Shown: one piece after another, positions 35,407 through 43,922 of the stretch
How positions within the stretch are numbered: the first letter of the stretch is position 1
Layout: the number at the start of each line of letters is the position of its first letter
Assembly (NCBI RefSeq): GCF_023544465.1
Contig: NZ_JALPVL010000001.1
Coordinates: 186,001 to 250,000 of the forward strand
Length of the DNA stretch: 64,000 nt
Reading direction: 5' to 3'
Source of the DNA: Paractinoplanes maris
GTDB taxonomy: Bacteria; Actinomycetota; Actinomycetes; Mycobacteriales; Micromonosporaceae
Position numbers and translations under genes: made by a program
Notes under the pieces: model-generated
Told to the model about the DNA's origin: nothing
What the model saw: only the letters and a program-made list of their open reading frames with translations
The model's database searches: none

Positions 35407-36254
35407 CGGCCGGCTTCGTCCCCGGGCTCGGCCTCGTCCCCCGGCTCGTCCCGCGGCTCGTCCCGCGGCTCGTCCCGCGGCTCGTCCCCCGGCTTGTCCC
35501 CCGGCTTGTCCCCGAGCTTGTCCAGCAGGCTGCCGTCGGGCTCGCTGGTGCGCTCGGTCAGGATCCGCCAGGCGGCCGCGGCGGCCCGCTGCTCGGCCTG
35601 CTTCTTGCTGCGGCCCTCGGAGCCGCCGTAGCGCTCGCCGGCCACCACCACCCAGGCGGTGAAGGTCTTGGCGTGGTCGGGGCCGGAATCCTCGATCACG
35701 TAGTCGGGCACCCCGAGACCGAGCGCCGCGGTGAGCTCCTGCAGGCTGGTCTTCCAGTCGAGCGCGGCGCCGCGACCGGCCGACTCGGCCATCAGCGGGT
35801 CGAAGAGCTTGTGGATCACCTCGCCCGCGACGTCCAGGCCGTGCTCCAGATAGATCGCGCCGAGCAGCGCCTCCAGCGTGTCGGCCAGGATGCTCGCCTT
35901 GTCGCGCCCGCCGGTCGTCTCCTCGCCCTTGCCGAGCAGCAGGTGCCGGCCCAGCCCGTACTCGCCCAGGCCGCGGGCCACGTCGGCCAGCGCGTGCATG
36001 TTGACCACGCTGGCCCGCAGCTTGGCCAGTTGCCCCTCGGGCAGGTCGGGGTGGTTGTGGAAGAGCGCCGAGGTGATCACGACGCCGAGCACCGAGTCGC
36101 CCAGGAACTCGAGGCGCTCGTTGGTCGGCAGCCCACCGTTCTCGTACGCGTAGGAGCGGTGGGTCAGGGCCCGCTCGAGCAGATCCGGCTCGAGGGGGAC
36201 GCCGAAGGCCTCCTCCAGGGGCAGGGTCGGCGGCCGGCGGCGCTTGTCGTTCAT
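35403..36254 (-). CDS. rnc: Ribonuclease III with an added acidic repeat tail
   Basis: A 283-residue RNase III. The catalytic signature ERLEFLGDS is at 46-54 (Glu49, Asp53), with Asp125 and Glu128 in DTLEALLG. The double-strand RNA-binding domain spans about 166-235. Family members stop near there. This one continues 45 residues in a tail of [12 protein letters not shown] repeats. It processes rRNA precursors and double-stranded RNA. It starts by ATGA overlap with plsX and is coupled to the membrane protein downstream. Confidence 0.95.
   Translation of the reverse strand: MNDKRRRPPTLPLEEAFGVPLEPDLLERALTHRSYAYENGGLPTNERLEFLGDSVLGVVITSALFHNHPDLPEGQLAKLRASVVNMHALADVARGLGEYGLGRHLLLGKGEETTGGRDKASILADTLEALLGAIYLEHGLDVAGEVIHKLFDPLMAESAGRGAALDWKTSLQELTAALGLGVPDYVIEDSGPDHAKTFTAWVVVAGERYGGSEGRSKKQAEQRAAAAAWRILTERTSEPDGSLLDKLGDKPGDKPGDEPRDEPRDEPRDEPGDEAEPGDEAGR
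35418..35520. repeat. 12-bp tandem repeats at the 3' end of rnc
   Basis: Near-identical units of the form GGCTCGTCCCGC / GGCTTGTCCCCC run in frame and encode the repeating tetrapeptide (G/R)DEP or GDKP. The central copies are exact, suggesting recent expansion. Confidence 0.85.
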
Positions 36255-37255
36255 AAAACACCTCGGTGTGTTTCGATCTCGGCCATCGCCGCGACCGCGG
36301 CTTGGCGATGAAGCTGGGCGGCGAAGGCGATCCCGGCGGCGAGCTCCGGGCCGGTGGCGGCACCGTGGCAGACGACCACGGTGCCCTCGACACCGAGCAG
36401 CAGGGCGGCGCGGACCGGGGTGTCGGGCTGTGGTGGGCCGAGTTCGGCGTACACCGTCTCCAGGCCCTTGAGCAGCACGTTCCCGGTGAAGCCGTCGGTC
36501 ACGACGACATCGGCGACGGTGCCGGTGACCACGTCGTTGCCCTCGATCAGGCCGACGTAGCGGCCCCCGCCGGGCAGGTCGAGCTCGGCCAGCAGGGGTG
36601 GGAGGGCGCGGCGGAGGCGGTCGCCCTTGCCGCGCTCGGTGCCGATGGTGAGCAGTCCGACGCGGGGCTCGGCCAGGCCGTGGACCACCGACGCGTACGC
36701 GGAACCGAGCCGGGCGTGCATGGCGACGGTCTCCTCGTCGGGGTCGACCGACGAGCCCACGTCGAGCAGGACGATCCGCCCGGCCAGCGTGGGCAGCACG
36801 GCGGCCAGCGGGGGACGGCGCACGCCGGGACGGCGGCCCAGGCCGAGGGCGGCCGAGGTCACGGTGGCTCCGGTGTTGCCGGCCGAGATCACCGCGTCGG
36901 CCGCGCCCTGGGCGACGGCCAGCACGGCGGAGCGCACCCCGGACTCGACCCAGCTCTCCACCCGGTCACCGGGGGCGATGGGCAGCGTGCTGATCCTCGC
37001 GTGATCGGCCGGTGGGAGGGCGCCAAGAATCTCGTCGGCTGCTTCCAGCGGGCCGACGAGCAGCAGGTGCAGGGCCGGATCGGCCTGACAGGCGAGCAGA
37101 GCGCCGTCAACCACGACGGCGGGAGCATGGTCCCCGCCGAGGAGGTCGACGGCGATCCGCGCGGTGCCCGGCTGTCCGACAGTCACCTGTCGGGCAGCCG
37201 GGGCACCGCTCGGTCGCTGGTGCTCAGGCGCGACCCGCCCGTTCGGGCGAGTCAC
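36251..37255 (-). CDS. plsX: Phosphate acyltransferase
   Basis: A 334-residue PlsX. After a nonconserved 30-residue N-terminus it has [34 protein letters not shown], and a later [16 protein letters not shown]. It makes acyl-phosphate from acyl-ACP for phosphatidic acid synthesis. The first 30 residues may be an overcalled start (GTG 37255); an internal start nearer IAVDLLGG is possible. The order rpmF-plsX-rnc is widespread. Confidence 0.95.
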   Translation of the reverse strand: MTRPNGRVAPEHQRPSGAPAARQVTVGQPGTARIAVDLLGGDHAPAVVVDGALLACQADPALHLLLVGPLEAADEILGALPPADHARISTLPIAPGDRVESWVESGVRSAVLAVAQGAADAVISAGNTGATVTSAALGLGRRPGVRRPPLAAVLPTLAGRIVLLDVGSSVDPDEETVAMHARLGSAYASVVHGLAEPRVGLLTIGTERGKGDRLRRALPPLLAELDLPGGGRYVGLIEGNDVVTGTVADVVVTDGFTGNVLLKGLETVYAELGPPQPDTPVRAALLLGVEGTVVVCHGAATGPELAAGIAFAAQLHRQAAVAAMAEIETHRGVL

Positions 37256-37266
37256 TTAGAAGAGGC

Positions 37267-37440
37267 TCAGACCTCGAGGACCTGGCGGCCGTTGTAGGTG
37301 CCGCAGACCCCGCACGCAGTGTGCGGCAGGTGCGGCGACTTGCACTGGGGGCAGGCCACGGTCTGGACCGCGGTCGCCTTCCAGTTCGCCCGGCGGGACC
37401 GGGTGTTGCTGCGCGACATCTTGCGCTTGGGGACGGCCAC
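37267..37440 (-). CDS. rpmF: Ribosomal protein bL32
   Basis: A 57-residue L32 starting [18 protein letters not shown] from the GTG at 37440, with GAGGAGTAGG upstream. It contains a zinc ribbon, CPQC...CGVC, so it is the zinc-binding (C+) form. It lies between yceD (DUF177) and plsX, the standard bacterial arrangement. Confidence 0.97.
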   Translation of the reverse strand: MAVPKRKMSRSNTRSRRANWKATAVQTVACPQCKSPHLPHTACGVCGTYNGRQVLEV

Positions 37441-37445
37441 GGTAC

Positions 37446-38042
37446 CTACTCCTCAGAATCTTGCTGCGGCGAAGCCGTTTGGGACGGCTCAGTCGAAATG
37501 GTGCGCAAAGCGGCCCAACGGGCGTCGACGACCTCGTGGCTGTGATCGGCCGGAAGGTCGTCGAAGTGCACCCCGCACTCGGGGCACAGGCCGGGACAGT
37601 CCGGCCGGCACAGCGGGTTGGTCGGCAGCATCAAAACCACCGCGTCCCGCAAAGCCGGCTCCAGGTCGAGCAGGTCGCCCTGCATCCGGCCCACCTCGTC
37701 CTCGTCCGTCGTCTCCTCGGTGGTGCTGTCCGCATAGGCGAACAACTCCGCGATCTTGACCTCGAAGGACTCGTTGATCTCGTTGAGGCAGCGACCGCAC
37801 TCGCCGGTGAGCGAACCGCGGGCGCTACCGCTGACATAGACCCCCTCGGAGACCGACGTGAGCGTCATGTCGAGCTCGACGTCCGACCCCTCGAGGACCG
37901 AGATCAGCTCCAAGCCGAGGTCCTTCGGTGCCGGGATCACCCTTTTCAGGGCACGCGTCGCACCAGGCTGCCGTGGAAGTTTCGTCGTGTCGACGACGAG
38001 CGGCTGCCTGGGGTCCAGGTGTGACTGTGGTGACTTGGGCAT
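37446..38042 (-). CDS. DUF177 / YceD family protein
   Basis: A 198-residue YceD-like protein. Landmarks are GECGRCL around residue 80, an acidic stretch near 105-120, and a metal-type [13 protein letters not shown] near 145-155. The family accompanies rpmF and has been linked to 23S rRNA or ribosome assembly in some organisms; its exact role is unsettled. It is 5 bp upstream of rpmF and presumably cotranscribed. Confidence 0.93.
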   Translation of the reverse strand: MPKSPQSHLDPRQPLVVDTTKLPRQPGATRALKRVIPAPKDLGLELISVLEGSDVELDMTLTSVSEGVYVSGSARGSLTGECGRCLNEINESFEVKIAELFAYADSTTEETTDEDEVGRMQGDLLDLEPALRDAVVLMLPTNPLCRPDCPGLCPECGVHFDDLPADHSHEVVDARWAALRTISTEPSQTASPQQDSEE

Positions 38043-38149
38043 CGTTATTCCTCAGCCATGGGTAGGCCGACAGGAAAGGTTACCTGAGCTGCCGCCGTAC
38101 CGTCGAATCCGGGTCATGTGCGCCCGGACTCCTGACGGGCCGGGCTCTG

Positions 38150-38647
38150 TTAGAACGGCAGAGGACGCTCGCTGTCTTCCCCCTGGAAGGTTCCGATCTC
38201 GCGGAGCGCGTGCATTTTGTCGCGGCCGCGCTCTATCGAGGCCAGCGCCCTGGTCAGGAACTGCTCGAAGTTGGCCAGTGCGGTGTCGACGTAGTCGTCG
38301 ACCTCCTCACGCAGGCGCTGGGCCTCGGTGCGGGCCTCGGCCACGATACGGGCGCCCTCGTGCTCGGACGAGACGGTGATCTCGTTGACCGAGACCAGCC
38401 GGGCGTGTTCGGTCTCACCCTCGCTGATGATGCGGTCGGCCTCACGGCGGCCGGCCTCGATGATCCGGTCGCGCTCCTCGAGCACCGCGGCGGCCTTGCG
38501 CAGCTCGGACGGCAACTCGGCACGCAGGTCGTCGAGACGTTCGATCATCTCGGCCCGGTCGTACATGAAGTTGGTCCGCGACATGGGCACGGAGCGGGAC
38601 TCCTGCACGATTTCGATGATCTCGTCGATGCGGTCGAGCGGATCCAC
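38150..38647 (-). CDS. SepIVA-like DivIVA-domain protein
   Basis: A 165-residue, highly charged, almost wholly helical protein: MDPLDRIDEIIEIVQESRSVP, then long heptads. In Mycobacterium the gene in this position (next to the DUF177-rpmF-rnc cluster) encodes SepIVA, a DivIVA-domain factor for septation and growth at the cell pole. Length and charge pattern agree. The GTG start at 38647 follows AGGAGAG. Identity rests on position and coiled-coil character. Confidence 0.75.
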   Translation of the reverse strand: MDPLDRIDEIIEIVQESRSVPMSRTNFMYDRAEMIERLDDLRAELPSELRKAAAVLEERDRIIEAGRREADRIISEGETEHARLVSVNEITVSSEHEGARIVAEARTEAQRLREEVDDYVDTALANFEQFLTRALASIERGRDKMHALREIGTFQGEDSERPLPF

Positions 38648-38661
38648 CGGTGCTCTCCTGT

Positions 38662-38707
38662 CCTGAACTCGCCCTTGACCTGAACTCGCCCTTGGCCTGA
38701 ACTCGCC
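38662..38707. repeat. 17-bp tandem repeat upstream of the sepIVA-like gene
   Basis: CCTGAACTCGCCCTTGA/G is repeated 2.7 times (38662-38678, 38679-38695, 38696-38707) in the short leader between coaD and the coiled-coil gene. It sits 15 bp before the start codon and could affect the leader; no known motif. Confidence 0.85.
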
Positions 38708-38770
38708 ACGCAGGGTGGTGCGATCACGTTACTGCGTCACCGCCGTGGCCGCGTCGGGCACGCCGAGCGG

Positions 38771-39246
<476 letters not shown>

Positions 39247-39250
<4 letters not shown>

Positions 39251-39810
39251 GATCGGCGACCGTACCAAAGTGTGGTCTCGCCGTAACGGCGACTGCGGTC
39301 CGCAGTGATGCCGTCCACCCAGGTCACCGCGCCTCCGCGGGTGGCCCGCTCGAGGACGATCACCGCGCCGGGAGCCAGCCAGCCGAAGTCGATCATAGAT
39401 TGCTGCACGTCGATGAGGTCGCGGTCGGTCACGTCGTACGGCGGGTCGGCGAACACGACGTCGTAGGCACCGCCGTCGGGCGGGCCGGCCACCACCTGGG
39501 CCACCTTGCCGGTGATCAGCCGGGCGGCGTTGCCGACCCGGAGCGTCACGATGTTGTCGCGGATCGTGCGCGCGGCGCGGGCGTCGGCCTCGACCAGAAG
39601 GGTGTGCGCGGCCCCCCGGGAGAGCGCCTCGAGACCGACCGCCCCCGAACCGGCGTAAAGGTCGGCGAACCGGACGTCCTCCAGGTCGATCATGGAGTCG
39701 AGCGCACTGAAGAACGCCTCGCGGACCCGATCCGTCGTCGGGCGAGTCAGCGCACCGGCCGGTGCGGACAGTCGGCGGCCGCCGTGCGCGCCCGCGATGA
39801 TCCTGGTCAT
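39247..39810 (-). CDS. rsmD: 16S rRNA (guanine-966-N2)-methyltransferase
   Basis: A 187-residue RsmD starting MTRIIAGAHGGRRL at 39810; the frame is open further upstream without family similarity. Motifs: RPTTDRVREAFFSAL, DLYAGSGAVGLEALSRGA, and the catalytic FADPPYD. It methylates 16S rRNA. It is coupled to coaD, a common arrangement. Confidence 0.94.
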
Positions 39811-40157
39811 GAGCCCTCGCGTGGGTCTGCGGTGAACACGACTCGAAGCTACTTCACTGCTTACCGACCGCGACCGCCGAGTGAACAATTCCGCATCGGA
39901 CGGCGACTGTGAGCATCGATCCGATTCCGTTCGGTCCATGGAAAATCACGGATCCGCATCAAGACCTTTAAGGGGCTCTGAGGGATTTCCCAGATTCCCG
40001 TAAGTCGTTATGGTCAGGCGCTGTTGCCGACACTCCACCGATTGTCGGCCGACGACGCGGGGAGGCGTCGTCGCAGGCCATCGCCCCTTTACCGCCGGCG
40101 ACCGGCCCGCGCCGCTTCCTTGTGCCGTACCCCTGATTTCCCCAGACAGGAGTAGGC
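39811..40157. other. Divergent intergenic region, no gene seen
   Basis: 347 bp between divergent rsmD and the wall-protein gene. It includes an AT-richer stretch (39955-40020, AAGACCTTTAAGGGG) suited to a promoter and a GC hairpin near 40055-40075 (GACGACGCGGGGAGGCGTCGTC). No recognised RNA family. Confidence 0.5.
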
Positions 40158-41315
40158 GTGAACCTGCTGAAGTCCAAGCTGCGGCGCGCAACCGCCGTGG
40201 TCGCGGGAACGCTCATCGGCTTTGCCGGTGTCGCGTTCTTCGCCGCGCCCGCGAGCGCCCACAGCAGCGATGTCAAGGGCACCCCTTGGTGCGACACGGC
40301 GACCGGTGAGTGGGTCGTCGACTGGGAAGTGAACACCGACAACGGCAACGAGCGGGGCGCCGAGAACTACCGGTTCCTGCTGGTCGAGTCGAAGCCGACG
40401 CCCGTCGAGGGCATCGTGCACACCCCGGACGACGCCGACCCGGCCTTCCCGCACAAGAGCAACGAGCCGCTCAAGGGCGTCCAGCGGGTTCCCGGCGACA
40501 CCCGGTTCGCGAAGCTCGAGGTCCAGGTCAAGTGGAGCGACGAGTGGATCGAGTACGAGCACCGCAAGGGCTTCGTCAAGTTCCGCGGCACCTGCTCCAA
40601 GGAGGAGACGCCGACCGCCGAGCCGGACGCGTCGCTCGCCTCGACCTGTGACGGCGTGACCGTCACCCTGACCAACGGCGAGGACGCCAAGGCCGACGCC
40701 GAGTTCACGGTCAAGGGCTCGAAGGGCTTCGAGAAGACCGTGACCGTCAAGGCCGGCGACAAGCCCGCCACCCTCGACATCCCGGCCGAGAACGCCGCGA
40801 AGGTCGTCGTCACCGAGAAGTCGAGCGACAAGCCGATCCTCGAGGGCAAGTGGGAGAAGCCGGCGGACTGCACCCCGCCGTCCGAGGGTCAGACCGAGAT
40901 CGGGTACGAGGTCACCTGTGACTCGCTGATCTTCGGCATCGACAACACCGAGGGCACCGAGACCTTCACCCTCGTGCTCAAGTCCAACAAGGGCGCGACG
41001 AAGACCCTGGTCGCCAAGGCCGGCGAGGAGAAGACTCTCACCGTCAAGGGTGAGAAGGGCCTCGTCATCAACGCCACCATCAACGGTGAGGCGCAGGAGC
41101 CCCTCAAGTGGGACGAGCTGAAGAAGCCCGAGGACTGCGACGCGACCTCGACGCCCACCCCGACCCCGACCGAGTCCACCCCGGGTGAGGGTGGCGGCCT
41201 CCCCGTCACCGGTCCGGTCGCCGGCAGCATCGCCGGTGGCGCGGCCCTCCTGCTGGCCGCCGGGGCCGTGCTCTTCATCCTGGCCCGTCGCCGCAAGGTG
41301 AAGTTCACCGCCTGA
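40158..41315 (+). CDS. LPXTG-type cell-wall-anchored surface protein
   Basis: A 385-residue secreted protein. The signal peptide runs to about residue 35 (AAPASAHS). The middle consists of threonine/lysine-rich beta-type segments, with two cysteine-bearing stretches (ASTCDGVTVTLTNGEDAKADAEFTV and VTCDSLIFGIDNTEGTETFTLV) that look like repeated domains. Then comes a TPTPTPTEST spacer. The C-terminal sorting signal is GLPVTG, a hydrophobic helix and RRRK. A sortase would link it to peptidoglycan. The start is a GTG after AGGAGTAGGC. It is monocistronic, with a strong terminator. Function of the exposed part is unknown. Confidence 0.88.
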   Translation: MNLLKSKLRRATAVVAGTLIGFAGVAFFAAPASAHSSDVKGTPWCDTATGEWVVDWEVNTDNGNERGAENYRFLLVESKPTPVEGIVHTPDDADPAFPHKSNEPLKGVQRVPGDTRFAKLEVQVKWSDEWIEYEHRKGFVKFRGTCSKEETPTAEPDASLASTCDGVTVTLTNGEDAKADAEFTVKGSKGFEKTVTVKAGDKPATLDIPAENAAKVVVTEKSSDKPILEGKWEKPADCTPPSEGQTEIGYEVTCDSLIFGIDNTEGTETFTLVLKSNKGATKTLVAKAGEEKTLTVKGEKGLVINATINGEAQEPLKWDELKKPEDCDATSTPTPTPTESTPGEGGGLPVTGPVAGSIAGGAALLLAAGAVLFILARRRKVKFTA

Positions 41316-41332
41316 TAGCAGCAAACGAGAAA

Positions 41333-41367
41333 GGCGCGCCGGCTCCGGTCGGCGCGCCTTTTCTTTT
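41333..41367 (+). terminator. Rho-independent terminator
   Basis: A 9-bp GC stem (GGCGCGCCG pairing with CGGCGCGCC, 41333-41341 and 41350-41358) is followed by TTTTCTTTT. It ends the wall-protein transcript. Confidence 0.9.
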
Positions 41368-41379
41368 GTGTCCGGGTGC

Positions 41380-41721
41380 TCAGAGCCGCGGCGGTGCGAA
41401 CGAGCCGTCCGGCTCGGGGCGGTATTCCTTGATCGCCGCCACCGCGTCGAGCGGGAGGGGCGCGTACAGGTGGGGGAAGGGGCTGCCGTCGGCGGCCGGT
41501 GGATCGCCCTGCTCCCAGGTGATCGGGACCGGCAGGCGGGACTCGTCGATCACCAGCAGCAGGAGGTCGTCGCGGCCCCGGAAGAGAGCCGTGGCGGGCA
41601 GGTGGGCCTGGTGCTCGGTGGAGCAGTGGATGAAGCCCTGGGTGGCCAGGGTGTCGCCCTCGTAGACGCCGGCTTGCTGCGCGGCCTCCCAGGTGGCGCG
41701 GGGAACGATGTGCAGGATCAA
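41380..41721 (-). CDS. DUF952 family protein
   Basis: A 113-residue DUF952 protein: MILHIVPRATWEAA, GFIHCSTEHQ, LLLLVIDESRL and FPHLYAPLPLDAV. The fold is related to ADP-ribosyl-type small enzymes but no activity is assigned. The start appears to be a TTG at 41721 that overlaps the recG stop, making it coupled to recG. Confidence 0.88.
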   Translation of the reverse strand: MILHIVPRATWEAAQQAGVYEGDTLATQGFIHCSTEHQAHLPATALFRGRDDLLLLVIDESRLPVPITWEQGDPPAADGSPFPHLYAPLPLDAVAAIKEYRPEPDGSFAPPRL

Positions 41722-43922
41722 CCCTTCTCCAGGTATTCGGCTCGCTCTTCGTCGACCAGGGCGGCCACGGAGGCGGCGAGGGCGGGGTATTTCGTCAGAT
41801 CGGGATCGTCACCGACCAGCTCGCCGGCCTCGGCGCGAGCCTCGGTGATCAGTTTCGAGTCGGTGATCAGGGACAGCAGGCGCAGGTGCGAGTTCTTGCC
41901 GGACTGGGAGGCGCCCAGCACGTCACCCTCCCGGCGCTGCTCGAGGTCGATCTCGCTGAGCTTGAAGCCGTCGGTCGTCGACGCCACGGCGGCCAGGCGC
42001 TCGCGGGCCGCGGTGCCCTCGACCGACTCGGTGACCAGCAGGCAGATGCCCGCCGCGGAACCCCGGCCGACCCGGCCCCGCAGCTGGTGCAGCTGGGAGA
42101 CACCGAACCGGTCGGCGTCCATGATGACCATGACGGTGGAATTGGGCACATCGACGCCGACCTCGATCACCGTGGTCGCCACCAGCACGTCGAGGTCGCC
42201 GGCGGCGAACTTGCGCATCACCGCGTCCTTCTCGTCGGCCGGCAGCTTGCCGTGCAGGATGCCGATGCGCAGGCCGTGCAGCGGACCCTCCTCGAGGATC
42301 GGCGCGACCTCGAGCACGGCCAGGGGCGGGCGCCGGGCCGGCTCGTTGTCGCCCGGTGGCTCCTCCTCGTCACCCTCGGCCGTGCCGATGCGCGGACAGA
42401 CCACGTACGCCTGATGGCCGGCCTGGACCTCCTCGCGCAACCGGCGCCAGGCCCGGTCGAGGAAGGCCGGCTTCTCGGGCGGCACGACGTGCGACGCGAT
42501 CGGTGAGCGGCCCCGCGGGAGCTGCGACAACACGGACGTCTCGAGGTCGCCGTAGACGGTCATGGCGACCGTCCGGGGAATCGGGGTGGCCGTCATGACC
42601 AGGACGTGCGGCGGTTGGGCGGCCTTGGCCCGCAGGGCGTCCCGCTGCTCGACGCCGAACCGGTGCTGCTCGTCGACGACCACCAGGCCCAGATCGTGGA
42701 AGTCGACGCCCTCGTAGAGCAGGGCGTGCGTGCCGATGACGATGCCGGCCGTGCCGTCGGCCACCTTGGCCAGCGCGGCCCGCCGAGCGGCGGCACCGAG
42801 CGAGCCGGTGACCAGGGTGAGCTGGGTGCCGGCCGGGTCGCCGTCGATCTCACCGGCCCGGCCCAGGGCGCCGAGCTGCGCGCCGATGCTGCGGTAATGC
42901 TGTGTGGCCAGGACCTCGGTGGGAGCGAGCAGGGCGGCCTGGCCCCCCGAGTCGACAACCTGGAGCATTGCCCGCACCGAGACGAGGGTCTTGCCGGAAC
43001 CGACCTCACCCTGCAGGAGGCGGTGCATCGGGTGCGGCTGGGCCAGATCGGCGGCGATCTCCGCGCCGACCGTGGCCTGGCCCTCGGTCAACTCGTACGG
43101 AAGGCCGGCGTCGAACTTGGCCAGGATGCCGCCGTCGACCCGCGGACGGGCGCGGCCGGGAGCGGCGGCGGCCCGGGCGCGGCGCTGCACCAGGGTCAGC
43201 TGGACGGCGAAGGCCTCGTCCCACTTGAGGCGGTATTTCGCCCATCGGAGGGCTTCCTCGGTGCTCGGCCGGTGGATCTCGCGCAGCGCCGAGCCGATGC
43301 CGACGAGATTGCGTTTGGCCCGGACGGTGGCCGGCAGCGGATCAGCCGGCGGGTCGAACCTCTCGAGCAGCGTGCGGACACAGCGGGCGATGACCCACGT
43401 CGGCACGGCCTGCGACGCCGGATAGACCGGGATCAGCGCGCCCGCGAACTCCTCGATCTCCTCGGCCGCCTCGTCCTGCGTGGCGTCGACGCTGAGCAGC
43501 TGATAGGACGGACTGACCAGCTGGAGCTTGCCGCGGAAGTCGGACACCTTGCCGGCGAACAGGCCCCAGCGGCCGCGCTTGAGCTCGCGCTCGCGCCACG
43601 CCTGGCCGAAGAAGGTGCAGGTGAGAGTGGCGCCCGAGTCGTCGCCGAGGATGAGCTCGAGGATGTTGCCCCGGCGCTGGCGCATCGGCTTGACGGTGAC
43701 CGCCTGGACCTGGGCCAGCACGGTGGCCTGCTCGCCGATCTCCAGGCCGTGGATGGCTGTCTCCTCACCCCGCTTGTCGTAGCGGCGCGGGAAGTGGTAG
43801 ATCAGGTCGCCCGCCGTGTGCAGGTCGAGGTGGGTCGCGAGCGCCTTGGCCTCGTTCTTCTTGAGCACCTTGTCGAGCGGGGTGTCCGTCGTGATCCTGG
43901 TCTCGGTCTCGATCTCGGTCAT
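41718..43922 (-). CDS. recG: ATP-dependent DNA helicase RecG
   Basis: A 734-residue RecG starting MTEIETETRITTDTPLDK. The N-terminal wedge/OB region is about 60-200. Walker A is GEVGSGKT; the DEAD-like box is VDEQHRFG; helicase motifs TATPIPRT and later QLRGRVGRG follow. It remodels stalled forks and branched DNA. The ATG at 43922 overlaps the stop of the DAK2 gene (ATGA). The frame runs on upstream without coding support. Confidence 0.95.
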   Translation of the reverse strand: MTEIETETRITTDTPLDKVLKKNEAKALATHLDLHTAGDLIYHFPRRYDKRGEETAIHGLEIGEQATVLAQVQAVTVKPMRQRRGNILELILGDDSGATLTCTFFGQAWRERELKRGRWGLFAGKVSDFRGKLQLVSPSYQLLSVDATQDEAAEEIEEFAGALIPVYPASQAVPTWVIARCVRTLLERFDPPADPLPATVRAKRNLVGIGSALREIHRPSTEEALRWAKYRLKWDEAFAVQLTLVQRRARAAAAPGRARPRVDGGILAKFDAGLPYELTEGQATVGAEIAADLAQPHPMHRLLQGEVGSGKTLVSVRAMLQVVDSGGQAALLAPTEVLATQHYRSIGAQLGALGRAGEIDGDPAGTQLTLVTGSLGAAARRAALAKVADGTAGIVIGTHALLYEGVDFHDLGLVVVDEQHRFGVEQRDALRAKAAQPPHVLVMTATPIPRTVAMTVYGDLETSVLSQLPRGRSPIASHVVPPEKPAFLDRAWRRLREEVQAGHQAYVVCPRIGTAEGDEEEPPGDNEPARRPPLAVLEVAPILEEGPLHGLRIGILHGKLPADEKDAVMRKFAAGDLDVLVATTVIEVGVDVPNSTVMVIMDADRFGVSQLHQLRGRVGRGSAAGICLLVTESVEGTAARERLAAVASTTDGFKLSEIDLEQRREGDVLGASQSGKNSHLRLLSLITDSKLITEARAEAGELVGDDPDLTKYPALAASVAALVDEERAEYLEKG

